Shown piece after piece: positions 37,034 to 45,323 of a DNA stretch of 64,000 nucleotides. Every line of letters starts with the position of its first letter. The first letter of the stretch is position 1. The notes beneath the pieces are model-generated. The model was given only the letters and a program-made list of their open reading frames with translations, did not search any database and was not told the origin of the DNA. Position numbers and translations under genes: made by a program. Origin of the DNA: Achromobacter mucicolens (GTDB taxonomy: Bacteria > Pseudomonadota > Gammaproteobacteria > Burkholderiales > Burkholderiaceae_B); contig NZ_CADIJP010000015.1 of assembly GCF_902859725.1 (NCBI RefSeq), positions 83,099 to 147,098 of the forward strand, written 5' to 3'.

Positions 37034-37064
37034 AAACGGCCCATGCGAAAGGCATGGGCCGTTT
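37034..37064 (-). terminator. Rho-independent terminator of the argJ-DUF815-Nudix operon
   Basis: A perfect 13-bp stem (AAACGGCCCATGC / GCATGGGCCGTTT) with a five-base loop. Read on the minus strand the 3' arm runs into GTTTTGC, giving a short U-run. It lies 44 bases beyond the Nudix/ThiE stop codon, so it most likely ends that transcript and shields the amidase gene. Confidence 0.85.
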
Positions 37065-37108
37065 GGGTTGCGCGCGTGGCGCCGCAGGCGCGAGCGGTCA
37101 ATGCGCGG

Positions 37109-38071
37109 TCAGAGAATGCCGCGAATGCCGGCGATGCCGTGCGCGCCGTGCCGCAAGGCATGCGAGACCGTCTGGGTGGATTGTCCGCCCAACGCAAACA
37201 CCGGAATGCCCGCGTCGCGGTTGCCTTGCACGAACCCTTCCCAGCCCAGCGTCTGCGCGCCGGGATGGCTGGGCGTGTCCAGCACGGGACCCAGCACGGC
37301 AAAGTCCGCGCCCAGTTCGCGGGCGTGGACCACCTGCGCGTTGTCATGCGCGGACACGCCGACCAGCGCGTTGCGAGGCAATTCCGGACGAGCGGTCAGG
37401 CGCAGCGCATCGGCCGTGCGCAGGTGCACGCCGTCGGCTTCCTTCCACCAGGCAACGGGATGGATGCTGTTGACCAGCACGCGCGCACCGGCTGCGCGGC
37501 AACGCTTGACCACCTGTTGCAGCACCTCGTGCAGCGAACTGGCGCCCACGCCGTCGGGCCACTGCGGTTCGCGGAATTGCACCAGCTTCACGCCGCGCGC
37601 CAGCGCCGCGTCCAGCCGGCCGAGGAACGGCGCTATGCCCGCGCGCGAGCCGATGCCGCTGATGCCATAGGTGGTGGGCAGCTGCAGCCAGCGCAGCGGC
37701 GGCAGGGTGGCGGGCAGCAGGTCTCCCACCGCGGCCGCGTTGGCCGGATCCACCCATTCCAGGCGTTGGTTTTCAAGGCTTTGCGGTTCGCCTTCCCAGC
37801 CGGTGACGTGGCAGAACGCCAGGCGCACTGTGGTGTGTGGATAGGCGTGCACATAGGTGACCCACGGGCGCGACTGCGTGACACGGATGCCGATTTCTTC
37901 TTGCAGTTCGCGCGCCAGCGCCTGCAGCACGGTCTCGCCGGGTTCGAGCTTGCCGCCGGGCAGTTCCCACCAGCCCGACCACGGCTTGCCCTCGGGGCGC
38001 TGGCCCAGAAGCAGCTTGCCGTCCGGACGCAGGATCAGGCCGGCGGCGACGTCGACGATCTTTTCAGACAT
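37109..38071 (-). CDS. Nudix hydrolase fused to a thiamine-phosphate-synthase-like domain
   Basis: A 320-residue two-domain protein. The N-terminal half (about 1-130) is MutT-like, with an intact Nudix box [17 protein letters not shown] continuing LQEEIGI (Gx5Ex7REUxEExGU), expected to hydrolyse oxidised nucleoside triphosphates such as 8-oxo-dGTP. The C-terminal half (about 140-315) has a ThiE-like barrel pattern ([46 protein letters not shown]), although key ThiE residues are altered, so synthase activity is doubtful. This fusion is common in proteobacteria beside argJ and a DUF815 ATPase. Its start overlaps that gene by eight bases (ATGTCTGA), so translation is coupled. A terminator follows. 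Confidence 0.88.
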   Translation of the reverse strand: MSEKIVDVAAGLILRPDGKLLLGQRPEGKPWSGWWELPGGKLEPGETVLQALARELQEEIGIRVTQSRPWVTYVHAYPHTTVRLAFCHVTGWEGEPQSLENQRLEWVDPANAAAVGDLLPATLPPLRWLQLPTTYGISGIGSRAGIAPFLGRLDAALARGVKLVQFREPQWPDGVGASSLHEVLQQVVKRCRAAGARVLVNSIHPVAWWKEADGVHLRTADALRLTARPELPRNALVGVSAHDNAQVVHARELGADFAVLGPVLDTPSHPGAQTLGWEGFVQGNRDAGIPVFALGGQSTQTVSHALRHGAHGIAGIRGIL

Positions 38072-38930
38072 GGCGGGCCGCCCAGTCGCGCGCGAACTGA
38101 TAGGCCACGCGGCCCGAACGCGAGCCGCGCTCGATGGTCCATTGCAGGGCCTCGGTGCGCGACGGTTCGATGTGCGCCTCCGGGCAGCCCAGTTCGCGCA
38201 GCCAGTGATACACGATGTCCAGGTAGTCGTCCTGCTTGAACGGGTAGAACGACAGCCACAGCCCGAAGCGCTCGGACAGCGAAATCTTTTCCTCGACGGT
38301 TTCGCCGGGGTGGATTTCGCCGTCGGGCTGGTGCTTGGCCTGCAGGTTCTCGCTCATGTATTCCGGCATCAGGTGGCGCCGGTTGGACGTGGCGTAGATC
38401 AGCACGTTGTCGCCCGAGGCCGACACCGAGCCGTCCAGCACCGATTTCAGCGCCTTGTAGCCGGCTTCGCCTTCCTCGAAGGACAGGTCGTCGCAGAACA
38501 CGATGAAGCGTTCGGGACGCGCCGCCACCAGTTCGACGATATCGGCCAGGTCGCCGAGGTCGGACTTGTCGACTTCGATCAGCCGCAGGCCGCGGTCGCC
38601 GTAGGCGGCCAGCATGGCCTTGACCAGCGAGCTCTTGCCGGTGCCGCGCGCGCCGGTCATGAGCACGTTGTTGGCGGGCTTCTTTTCAAGGAACTGCAGC
38701 GTGTTGCGGTCGATGGTGGCCTTCTGGCGCTCGATGTGCTGAAGGTCCTGCATGTCTATGCGCGCCACGTGGCGCACGGCGTCCAGCCAGCCGCGCGCGC
38801 CGCGCTTGCGCCAGCGGAACGCGTGGGCCGACCAGTCGATCTCGGGCGGGGCCGGGGGCAGGAAGGCCTCCAGTTGCGCCAGCACGCGTTCGGCGCGCTG
38901 GATCAGGGTGGTGAACTCGTTTGCCGTCAT
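38064..38930 (-). CDS. DUF815 family AAA-type ATPase
   Basis: A 288-residue P-loop ATPase. Walker A is [13 protein letters not shown] (about 92-104), Walker B-like [12 protein letters not shown] near 142, and a sensor-like [12 protein letters not shown] near 180. The domain covers about residues 60-270, preceded by helices that may mediate oligomerisation. The cellular role of DUF815 is not established. It sits between argJ (six-base gap) and the Nudix/ThiE gene (eight-base overlap), a well-conserved arrangement that suggests a shared housekeeping transcript. No signal peptide or membrane segment is present. Confidence 0.9.
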   Translation of the reverse strand: MTANEFTTLIQRAERVLAQLEAFLPPAPPEIDWSAHAFRWRKRGARGWLDAVRHVARIDMQDLQHIERQKATIDRNTLQFLEKKPANNVLMTGARGTGKSSLVKAMLAAYGDRGLRLIEVDKSDLGDLADIVELVAARPERFIVFCDDLSFEEGEAGYKALKSVLDGSVSASGDNVLIYATSNRRHLMPEYMSENLQAKHQPDGEIHPGETVEEKISLSERFGLWLSFYPFKQDDYLDIVYHWLRELGCPEAHIEPSRTEALQWTIERGSRSGRVAYQFARDWAARHV

Positions 38931-38936
38931 GGTCGA

Positions 38937-40163
38937 TCAGGAGCGGTAGTCGGCGTTGATCGACACGTACTCGTGCGAGAAGTCGCAGGTGTAGACGGTG
39001 TCGCTGACCTGGCCGCGGCCCAACGCGATGCGCACCGAGATTTCGGCCTGCTTCATGACGCGTTGGCCGTCGGCTTCCTGGTAGTCGGGATTGCGGCCGC
39101 CGTTCTTGGCAACCAGCACGTCGTCCAGCCACAGGCGGATGTTGGAGACATCCAGGTCATCGATGCCGGCGTAGCCGACGGCGGCCAGGATGCGGCCCAG
39201 GTTGGGGTCCGACGCGAAGAACGCGGTCTTGACCAGCGGCGAATGCGCCACGGCGTAGGCGACCTTCAGGGCTTCCTCGGTGGTGCCGGCTTCTTCCACG
39301 CGGATCGTCATGAACTTGGTGGCGCCTTCGGCGTCGCGCACGATCTTGGTGGCCAGATCAAGGGCGGCGGCGGTCAGGGCCTCGCGCACGGCGGCGTAGG
39401 CGGCGTCGGACTCGCTATCGACGTTGACGCCCGACTTGCCGGTGGCGGCGATGATGAAGGAGTCATTGGTGGAGGTGTCGCCGTCGACCGTGATGCGGTT
39501 GAACGAGGCGTCGGCGATTTCCACGGCCAGCTTGCGCAGGAGCGGCTGGGCGATGCCGGCGTCGGTGGCCAGGAAGCTGAGCATGGTGGCCATGTTGGGA
39601 CGGATCATGCCGGCGCCCTTGCTGATGCCGGTGAAGGTGACCGTCTTGCCGTCGATCTGCACCTTGGCGGACGAAATCTTGGGCAGGGTGTCCGTGGTCA
39701 TGATGCCGTGGGCGGCGCTGGACCAGTGGTCGGCGGCCAGGTCGGCGATGGCGGCGGGCAGCCCGGCGACCAGGCGGTCCAGGGGCAGAGGTTCCAGGAT
39801 GACGCCGGTGGAGAACGGCAGGATCTGCGAGGCGGGCACGCCCAGCAGCTTGCCCAGCGCGTCGCAGGTGTCCTTGGCTTTTTTCAGGCCTTCTTCGCCG
39901 GTGCCGGCGTTGGCGTTGCCCGTATTGATGACCAGGGCGCTGATCGGGCCGCCGGCGGCCAGGTGGGCCTGGCAGACCTGCACCGGGGCGGCGCAAAAGC
40001 GGTTGCGGGTGAAGACGCCCGCCACGCTGGTGCCTTCGGCCAGACGGAACACCGTCAGGTCGCGCCGGTTGGCCTTGCGGATGCCAGCCTCGGTGACGCC
40101 GATTTCTACGCCGGCAACAGGGAAAATTTCGGACTCGGAGGGGATCTGCAGATTAACGGCCAT
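38937..40163 (-). CDS. argJ: Ornithine acetyltransferase / N-acetylglutamate synthase
   Basis: Transfers acetyl from N-acetylornithine to glutamate, closing the acetyl cycle of arginine synthesis; many members also use acetyl-CoA. The 408-residue precursor has the self-cleavage motif [14 protein letters not shown]: cleavage before the Thr makes that residue the nucleophile and splits the chain into alpha and beta subunits. Other conserved segments are NTGNANAGTG and [10 protein letters not shown]. The ATG at 40163 gives the standard N terminus; the frame extends 15 codons further without conservation. It heads the operon with the DUF815 ATPase and the Nudix/ThiE protein. Confidence 0.96.
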   Translation of the reverse strand: MAVNLQIPSESEIFPVAGVEIGVTEAGIRKANRRDLTVFRLAEGTSVAGVFTRNRFCAAPVQVCQAHLAAGGPISALVINTGNANAGTGEEGLKKAKDTCDALGKLLGVPASQILPFSTGVILEPLPLDRLVAGLPAAIADLAADHWSSAAHGIMTTDTLPKISSAKVQIDGKTVTFTGISKGAGMIRPNMATMLSFLATDAGIAQPLLRKLAVEIADASFNRITVDGDTSTNDSFIIAATGKSGVNVDSESDAAYAAVREALTAAALDLATKIVRDAEGATKFMTIRVEEAGTTEEALKVAYAVAHSPLVKTAFFASDPNLGRILAAVGYAGIDDLDVSNIRLWLDDVLVAKNGGRNPDYQEADGQRVMKQAEISVRIALGRGQVSDTVYTCDFSHEYVSINADYRS

Positions 40164-40296
40164 GACTTCGTCTCTTGGAGTGAGCGGGACGGAACCGCCG
40201 CCAGGCACGGCGGCGTGCGGGAAAGCTTCGTATTATCCCACCGGATCCGGGGGCGGTGTCCGGCCCCCTCGGCAACCCGAGGGGCGGCCGTTCGCG

Positions 40297-41337
40297 TCAG
40301 GGACCGATGCGCATGGCGGCCACGTCCAGCACGCCGGCTTCGCGGTTGCTCAGCACGCTGCGCACGGTGCCGTCGGGCGCCTGCAGTACCGACTTGCCCG
40401 CGGGGACGTCTTCGCCGCCGGCCCGGCGCGCCGAGCGCCCGCGCGAGGGCGAGAACAGCAGGTCGCCCGGCTGCGCGCCCTGCAGGCGCGGGTTGGCGGC
40501 CAGCACGCGCGTGCCTGGCGGATAGGTCATGTCGCCCAGCACGGTGTCGCGCGCCGCCAGGCCCTCGAAGCCCAGCATCCGGCGCTGCGCGTCCAGTTGC
40601 AGGTCCACCTTCAGCAAGGGAATGTTGGCCACGGTCAGGGAATCGCTGCCCTCGGTGCGCAGCAGCCAGCGCGGGCCGGACCCGCTCTTGTCCAGCGGCG
40701 TGCCGCGCAGGGCGGGCTCGACCTTGAGCCAGGCGCCGGCGGGCACGGGCTGCTGGTTCAGCGTGTTGCCGATGGCCAGGTGGCAGCTCGAGAACTGCGG
40801 ATGCCCGCCATGCACGACGAACTCGATGCGGTGGCCGTGGGCGCACAGCCAGCCCTCCAGCGCCTGATCGCGTGCGATTTCGGCGGAGAGCGTTTCGGGT
40901 TGCTTGCTGGTCGCGGGGTAGCGGAACAGCTGGGTCGCCGCCACGCCCTGGATCTCGGCGGGATGGGCTTCGGGAAAGGTGGCGCGGTCGAACGAGGCCA
41001 GGTCGCCCGGCGTGGCCAGGCGCAGCGTGGTGCCGGCGGGCATCTGCACCCCGGCCAGCTGCGTGGGCTGGGCCAGCACAGTCTTGCGCGCGTTGTCGGC
41101 CTGCGCATCGCGCTGGGCCACGAACCACTGGCTGAACTGCTGGTACGGAAAGATGGCGCCGACGACCCCCAGCAAGGTCATGAGCACGGTGCCGGCGCGC
41201 CGGTGGACGGCCAGCCATTCGCGGGCGCCGCGCGAGGTGGCCAGGACGGCGAGCCAGGTCAGCAACGTGGACAGGCAGGCCAGCGAGGCCGCCATCAACA
41301 CGTAGAAATTACCGCCAGGAAGAGATACCGGAATCAT
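40297..41337 (-). CDS. Uncharacterised membrane-anchored protein
   Basis: I do not recognise this family. The 346-residue product has two hydrophobic segments near the N terminus (about 10-34 and 48-68) and then a long soluble region, probably periplasmic or cytosolic depending on topology. The soluble region contains an even spread of short beta-like segments (TTLRLATPGD, AWLKVEPAL, VANIPLLKVDLQLD, SVLQAPDGTVRSVL) and two Cys residues (GWLCAHGH, SSCHLA) that could pair. No catalytic motif is obvious. It stands alone between argJ and marR on the same strand; a 7-bp GC-rich hairpin at 40265-40284 just beyond its stop may be a weak terminator. The frame is well supported by codon use. Confidence 0.75.
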   Translation of the reverse strand: MIPVSLPGGNFYVLMAASLACLSTLLTWLAVLATSRGAREWLAVHRRAGTVLMTLLGVVGAIFPYQQFSQWFVAQRDAQADNARKTVLAQPTQLAGVQMPAGTTLRLATPGDLASFDRATFPEAHPAEIQGVAATQLFRYPATSKQPETLSAEIARDQALEGWLCAHGHRIEFVVHGGHPQFSSCHLAIGNTLNQQPVPAGAWLKVEPALRGTPLDKSGSGPRWLLRTEGSDSLTVANIPLLKVDLQLDAQRRMLGFEGLAARDTVLGDMTYPPGTRVLAANPRLQGAQPGDLLFSPSRGRSARRAGGEDVPAGKSVLQAPDGTVRSVLSNREAGVLDVAAMRIGP

Positions 41338-41387
41338 GGCGGCAATTATGCGCCAATCCGGCCCCCGGATCCGGCGCGCAAGGACGC

Positions 41388-41882
41388 TTAATCGCGGTTG
41401 GCCGCCGAGCGGGTGGCCACCACCTGCAGCTTCAGTTCGCCCAGCGCCTGGAACAACGCGTTGCGGCTGGATTCGGGCAGGTCGGCGAACATGGATTTGA
41501 CCCAGTTTTCGTGGGCCCGCGCCATGCGCGAGAAGCTCTTCTTGCCCTGCGGGGTCAGCTTGATGAGCGAGCTGCGGCGGTCGGATTCAACCTTGGTCCG
41601 CACCACCAGGCCTTCCTTTTCGAGCTGGTCGGTGATGCCCGTGATATTGCCGTTGGTCACCATCATGTGACGCGAGAGTTCGCCCATCTTCATGCCCTTG
41701 GGCGCGCGCTGCAATTGCGCCATCAGGTCGAAGCGGGGCAGGGTGGTGTCGAATTCGTTGCGCAGGCGGCTGCGGATCTCTCCTTCGATGAGATTGGCGC
41801 AGGTCAGCATGCGCAGCCACAGGCGCAGCGCGTGATGATCGTCGGGCGCGGCGCGGGATTCCAGGTCGGGAGTGTCGGTCAT
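41388..41882 (-). CDS. MarR-family transcriptional regulator
   Basis: A 164-residue winged helix-turn-helix regulator. The DNA-binding core is visible as KMGELSRHMMVTNGNITGITDQL (in two parts, about 66-88), followed by the wing VESDRRSSLIKLTPQGK. Such proteins repress operons for aromatic compounds and are released by phenolic acids or their CoA thioesters. It is the second gene of a two-gene unit with an arylformamidase-like hydrolase (11-base gap) and is divergent from the liv transporter. A 20-bp inverted repeat at 42835-42854 in the shared promoter, and a close relative at 55678-55697 before the 2-aminobenzoyl-CoA operon, are its likely sites. I propose an anthranilate-related effector, perhaps 2-aminobenzoyl-CoA. 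Confidence 0.9.
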   Translation of the reverse strand: MTDTPDLESRAAPDDHHALRLWLRMLTCANLIEGEIRSRLRNEFDTTLPRFDLMAQLQRAPKGMKMGELSRHMMVTNGNITGITDQLEKEGLVVRTKVESDRRSSLIKLTPQGKKSFSRMARAHENWVKSMFADLPESSRNALFQALGELKLQVVATRSAANRD

Positions 41883-41893
41883 GGCTCGGAAGA

Positions 41894-42796
41894 TTACCGG
41901 GAATGCGGTGGTGATGAGGGCGCCAGACCCATCTGTTCGAAGATGGCTTGGGTCAGCGGGCTGTTCGGATCGTTGAGCGTCAGGACGATATCAAAGTGAT
42001 TGGTGCCCGGCATCGGGACATACCTGCCCGGAAACCCGCGTTCGCGCCAGGCGGCCAGATAATCATTGCTCTGGCGCTTGAATTCGTCGGTTTCGGATTC
42101 GCCGTAGCTGACCAGCAGCGGGCAGCCCGCCTGCGGCAGCTGCAATGCGGGGCTGTTGCGGATGGCGTCGGCCTCGCTCATGCGCATCCATTCGTTGATG
42201 TGCGTGTGCACCAGCGGGCGCAGGTCGAACAGGCCCGACAGGGGCGCGGCGCCCCGGACCACGCTGGGCGGCACGTCGTAACTGGCGTGCCAGCCGCTGG
42301 CCAGCAGGGCGCCGACCAGGTGGCCGCCCGCGGAACTGCCGCAAATGTGGATGCGCGCCGGATCGCCGCCGTACTCGGCGATATGGCGATGGATCCAGGC
42401 CAGCGCGCGCCGGTTCTGGTCGACGATGCGGTCCAGCGTGACGGCCGGGGCCAGCGAATAGTTCACGGCCACCACCACCGCGCCCGCCTGGGTGAACGCC
42501 GGCGCCATGTTGCTGGACTCGTTCTTGGACAACAGGCGCCAGTAGCCGCCGTGGATGAACACGAAGACGGGCGCGCCGGGTTTGCCGGGCGCGGCGCCGG
42601 CGGCTGGAAATATGTCCAGCAATTCGTCGGGATGGTCGCCAAAAGGCACGTCCAGCGCGCAATCCAGCGTGCGCCGGGCAGTGGCGCTGTCCTCGGCGTA
42701 TTTCTTGAGTATCGGCTGGATGTCGGGTACTGTCGCGCGAGCGTTGTACTGGACGTCCAGCTGAGCGCGATCGTAGTTGCGGTAGAGGGTGTCCAT
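41894..42796 (-). CDS. Alpha/beta hydrolase, arylformamidase (kynurenine formamidase)-like
   Basis: A 300-residue serine hydrolase. The oxyanion motif is HGGYW (FIHGGYWRLLSKNES, about 80-94), the nucleophile elbow GSSAGGHL (Ser near 154) and the C-terminal catalytic His probably in GTNHFD near 268. The segments NYSLAPAVTLDRIVDQ and the HGGYW context match the AFMID type of N-formylkynurenine formamidase. Related alpha/beta hydrolases cleave N-acylanthranilates. Its partner is a MarR regulator, and the window also carries an anthranilate-CoA operon, so a role in releasing anthranilate or kynurenine from an N-acyl precursor is likely but unproven. The fold is certain; the substrate is inferred. 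Confidence 0.85.
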   Translation of the reverse strand: MDTLYRNYDRAQLDVQYNARATVPDIQPILKKYAEDSATARRTLDCALDVPFGDHPDELLDIFPAAGAAPGKPGAPVFVFIHGGYWRLLSKNESSNMAPAFTQAGAVVVAVNYSLAPAVTLDRIVDQNRRALAWIHRHIAEYGGDPARIHICGSSAGGHLVGALLASGWHASYDVPPSVVRGAAPLSGLFDLRPLVHTHINEWMRMSEADAIRNSPALQLPQAGCPLLVSYGESETDEFKRQSNDYLAAWRERGFPGRYVPMPGTNHFDIVLTLNDPNSPLTQAIFEQMGLAPSSPPHSR

Positions 42797-42834
42797 GGCG
42801 GCAGGTGGTAAAAACCCTAGACTTGTTTTGCCGA

Positions 42835-42854
42835 ATACTTTAAACCTAAACTAT
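42835..42854. promoter_or_regulatory. Candidate MarR operator in the hydrolase/liv promoter region
   Basis: Arms ATACTTTA and TAAACTAT pair at seven of eight positions around the spacer AACC. A possible liv promoter has TTGTTT at 42824-42829 and TAAACT at 42847-42852, 17 bases apart, so a bound repressor would cover the -10. A partial half-site CCTAGACT lies 29 bases upstream (42816-42823). The 8-4-8 form and right arm recur exactly at 55678-55697. Confidence 0.6.
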
Positions 42855-43032
42855 GAACCACGCCAGTTTTCCCTGTGCTGCTTGAGGGGATTGCGGCGTG
42901 GCAGGCATACCTCCTGCCGGCACGGCCTGACGGCGGCGACCATCGCGCCGGCGGGCCGGGCACAGAAGTCTTTCGCATCGCACCTTCAAAAAGAACACCC
43001 TCTGCGCGGGCTCGCGCACGGAGCACACCACC

Positions 43033-44196
43033 ATGCGTTTGATCACTTCCTTCCTGGCTGCCGCCGCCCTGGTCCCCGCCATGGCCTACGCCGACACCGT
43101 CAAGGTCGGCATCGCCAACGACATCTCGGGCCCGTTCTCGGCGCTGGGCGCCGAGGCCCGCGACGGCTTCAATCTGGCCATCAAGCAACTGGGCGGCAAG
43201 TTGGGCGGACAGCCCGCGGAATTCCTGCAAACCGACATGGGCGGCAATCCGGACCAGGCCCGCCAGCTCGTCACGCGCTACATCCAGCGCGAAAAGGTCG
43301 ACTTCTTCACCGGTCCCATCGGCTCGAACGTGGCGCTGGCCGTCGGCCCCGCGCTGTTTGCCGCCAAGATCCCCTACCTGTCCAACAACCCCGGCCCCAG
43401 CCAGTTCGCCGGCGCGCAGTGCAACAACTACTGGTTCGGCACGTCGTACCAGAACGACGCGTTCCACGAAGCGGCCGGCAAGGTCGCGGCCGACCGCGGC
43501 TTCAAGAAGATGTTCATCATGGCCCCGGACTACCCGGCCGGCAAGGATGCGCTGACCGGTTTCAAGCGCGGCTACAAGACCGCCCCGGGCGACGAGGTCT
43601 ACACCAAGCTCGGCCAGATCGACTACGCCGCCGAGATCGCGCAGATTCGCGCCGCCAAGCCGGACGCCGTCTACATCTTCCTGCCGGGCGGCATGGGCAT
43701 CAACTTCGTCAAGCAGTTCGTCTCGGCTGGCCTGTCGCAGAACGTCAAGCTGATCGGCCCGGGCTTTTCGGCCGACGAGGACGTGATCCAGGCGGTGGGC
43801 GACCCCATGCTGGGCATGTACAACACGGCGCAATGGGCGCATGACCTGGACGTGCCGCAGAACAAGGCATTCGTCGACGCCTTCCGCAAGGAATACAACG
43901 GCCGCTATCCCTCGGTCTACGCCGCCCAGGCGTATGACGTCATCATGGCCATGGACGCCGCCGTCAAGCAGTCCGGCGGCAAGGCCACCGACCGGGAAGC
44001 CATCGTGAAGGCGCTGGAAAAGGCCGACTACCCCTCGGTGCGCGGCAGCTTCACCTACGGCAAGAACCACTACCCGATCCAGGCGTACTACCTGCGCGTC
44101 GTCGACAAGGACGGCAGCGGCCGCATCACCAACAAGCTGGTGGGCAAGGTGTTCGACAAGTACCAGGACGTCTACGTTGGCGACTGCAAAATGTAG
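43033..44196 (+). CDS. livK: ABC transporter substrate-binding protein, LivK type
   Basis: A periplasmic binding protein of the branched-chain-amino-acid (HAAT) family, 387 residues with a Sec signal peptide cleaved after AMAYA (about residue 20). The mature start VKVGIANDISGPFSALG and the two-lobe pattern with AIKQLGGKLGGQ and VYIFLPGGMG are typical. Many relatives bind aromatic acids rather than leucine. Given the anthranilate genes and the shared operator in the window, 2-aminobenzoate or a related aromatic is a plausible ligand. GGAG lies ahead of the ATG. A 204-base gap with hairpins separates it from livH, unlike the tight spacing of the other four genes. Confidence 0.92.
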   Translation: MRLITSFLAAAALVPAMAYADTVKVGIANDISGPFSALGAEARDGFNLAIKQLGGKLGGQPAEFLQTDMGGNPDQARQLVTRYIQREKVDFFTGPIGSNVALAVGPALFAAKIPYLSNNPGPSQFAGAQCNNYWFGTSYQNDAFHEAAGKVAADRGFKKMFIMAPDYPAGKDALTGFKRGYKTAPGDEVYTKLGQIDYAAEIAQIRAAKPDAVYIFLPGGMGINFVKQFVSAGLSQNVKLIGPGFSADEDVIQAVGDPMLGMYNTAQWAHDLDVPQNKAFVDAFRKEYNGRYPSVYAAQAYDVIMAMDAAVKQSGGKATDREAIVKALEKADYPSVRGSFTYGKNHYPIQAYYLRVVDKDGSGRITNKLVGKVFDKYQDVYVGDCKM

Positions 44197-44209
44197 GAGA
44201 GCCCCCCCC

Positions 44210-44266
44210 GAAGCGCTGCGCGCTTCCCCCCAGGGGGCGTCGCAGCGGACCGGCAAAGCCGGATCC
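44210..44266 (+). repeat. Hairpins in the livK-livH gap
   Basis: GAAGCGC/GCGCTTC with loop TGC (44210-44226), inside runs of C, is followed by GGACCGGC/GCCGG-TCC with loop AAA and one bulged A (44247-44266). The first lies 13 bases beyond the livK stop. They may stabilise livK mRNA or end part of the transcripts so that binding protein exceeds permease. The rest of the gap (to 44400) shows no gene. Confidence 0.6.
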
Positions 44267-44400
44267 GCGCGACCCTGCTTGGGGGCGGAGGCGTGCGCGG
44301 GGGTGATGCGTCGCTGATGCGCCGCTGACGCGTTCTCAGTTGGTTTTGGTGATTGTGTCGGCGCTTGCCTTCGGCGGCGCGCGGCAAGGGGGAAGTTTTC

Positions 44401-45321
44401 ATGACGTTTACGCTGATCGTCGAGCAATTGCTGAACGGTCTGCAGTTTGGGTTGATGTTGTTTCTGATTGCGGCCGGGCTGACCCTGGTGTTCGGGATCA
44501 TGGACATCATGAATCTGGCTCACGGCTCGCTCTACATGGCTGGCGCCTATGTCGCCGCCGAAACCATGCAACGCACCGGCTCGTTCACCGCCGCGGTCCT
44601 CGTGGCGGCGGTCGCCACCGGCATCGTCGGCATCGTGCTGGAACTGTCGCTCATCCGCCGCCTGGCGCTGCGCGACCACCTTGCGCAGGTGCTGGGCACC
44701 TACGCCGTCATCCTCATCGCCAATGACCTGGTCAAGATGATCTGGGGCCCGGCGCCGGTCATGCTGAACATGCCCGCGATGCTGTCCGGTCCCGTGCGCC
44801 TCTTGCCCGACCTGATGTATCCCGCCTACCGCCTGATGATCATCGTCTTCGGCGTGGCGGCGGCTGCCGGGCTGTACTGGTTTGTGACGCGGACCCGCGC
44901 CGGCGTGCTGGTCCGGGCCGGCGCTTCCAACCGCCAGATGGCCACCCTGATGGGCGTGCGCGTGCCGCTGCTGTTCCTGGGCGTGTTCGTGCTGGGCGCC
45001 ATGCTGGCCGCGGTAGCGGGCGCGCTGCTGGGCCCGATCACCTCGGTGCAGGTGGGCATGGGCGAAGAGATCCTTATCCTGGTGCTGGTGTGCATCGTCA
45101 TCGGCGGCATCGGCTCGATCCGGGGCGCCTTCGTGGGCGCGCTGCTGGTCGGAATGGTCGACACCGCCGGCCGGGCATTCCTGCCGATGCTGCTGCGCCA
45201 GGTGTTTTCTCCGGCCGTGGCCTCCAGCGTCGGTCCGACGCTCGCGGCCATCGCCATTTATGTATTGATGGCGGCAGTGCTGGTGTTCCGGCCCTCTGGC
45301 CTCTTTCCGGCGCGGGGCTGA
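44401..45321 (+). CDS. livH: ABC transporter permease, LivH type
   Basis: One of two inner-membrane permeases of the HAAT importer, 306 residues with about eight membrane segments. It starts LIVEQLLNGLQFGLMLFL, followed by the family string AAGLTLVFGIMDIMNLAHG; the cytoplasmic coupling region includes GASNRQMATLMGV. GGGGGA lies before the ATG at 44401. It pairs with LivM, whose ATG follows two bases after its stop. The frame is open upstream to 44353, but that lies in the hairpin-rich gap. Confidence 0.94.
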   Translation: MTFTLIVEQLLNGLQFGLMLFLIAAGLTLVFGIMDIMNLAHGSLYMAGAYVAAETMQRTGSFTAAVLVAAVATGIVGIVLELSLIRRLALRDHLAQVLGTYAVILIANDLVKMIWGPAPVMLNMPAMLSGPVRLLPDLMYPAYRLMIIVFGVAAAAGLYWFVTRTRAGVLVRAGASNRQMATLMGVRVPLLFLGVFVLGAMLAAVAGALLGPITSVQVGMGEEILILVLVCIVIGGIGSIRGAFVGALLVGMVDTAGRAFLPMLLRQVFSPAVASSVGPTLAAIAIYVLMAAVLVFRPSGLFPARG

Positions 45322-45323
45322 CC

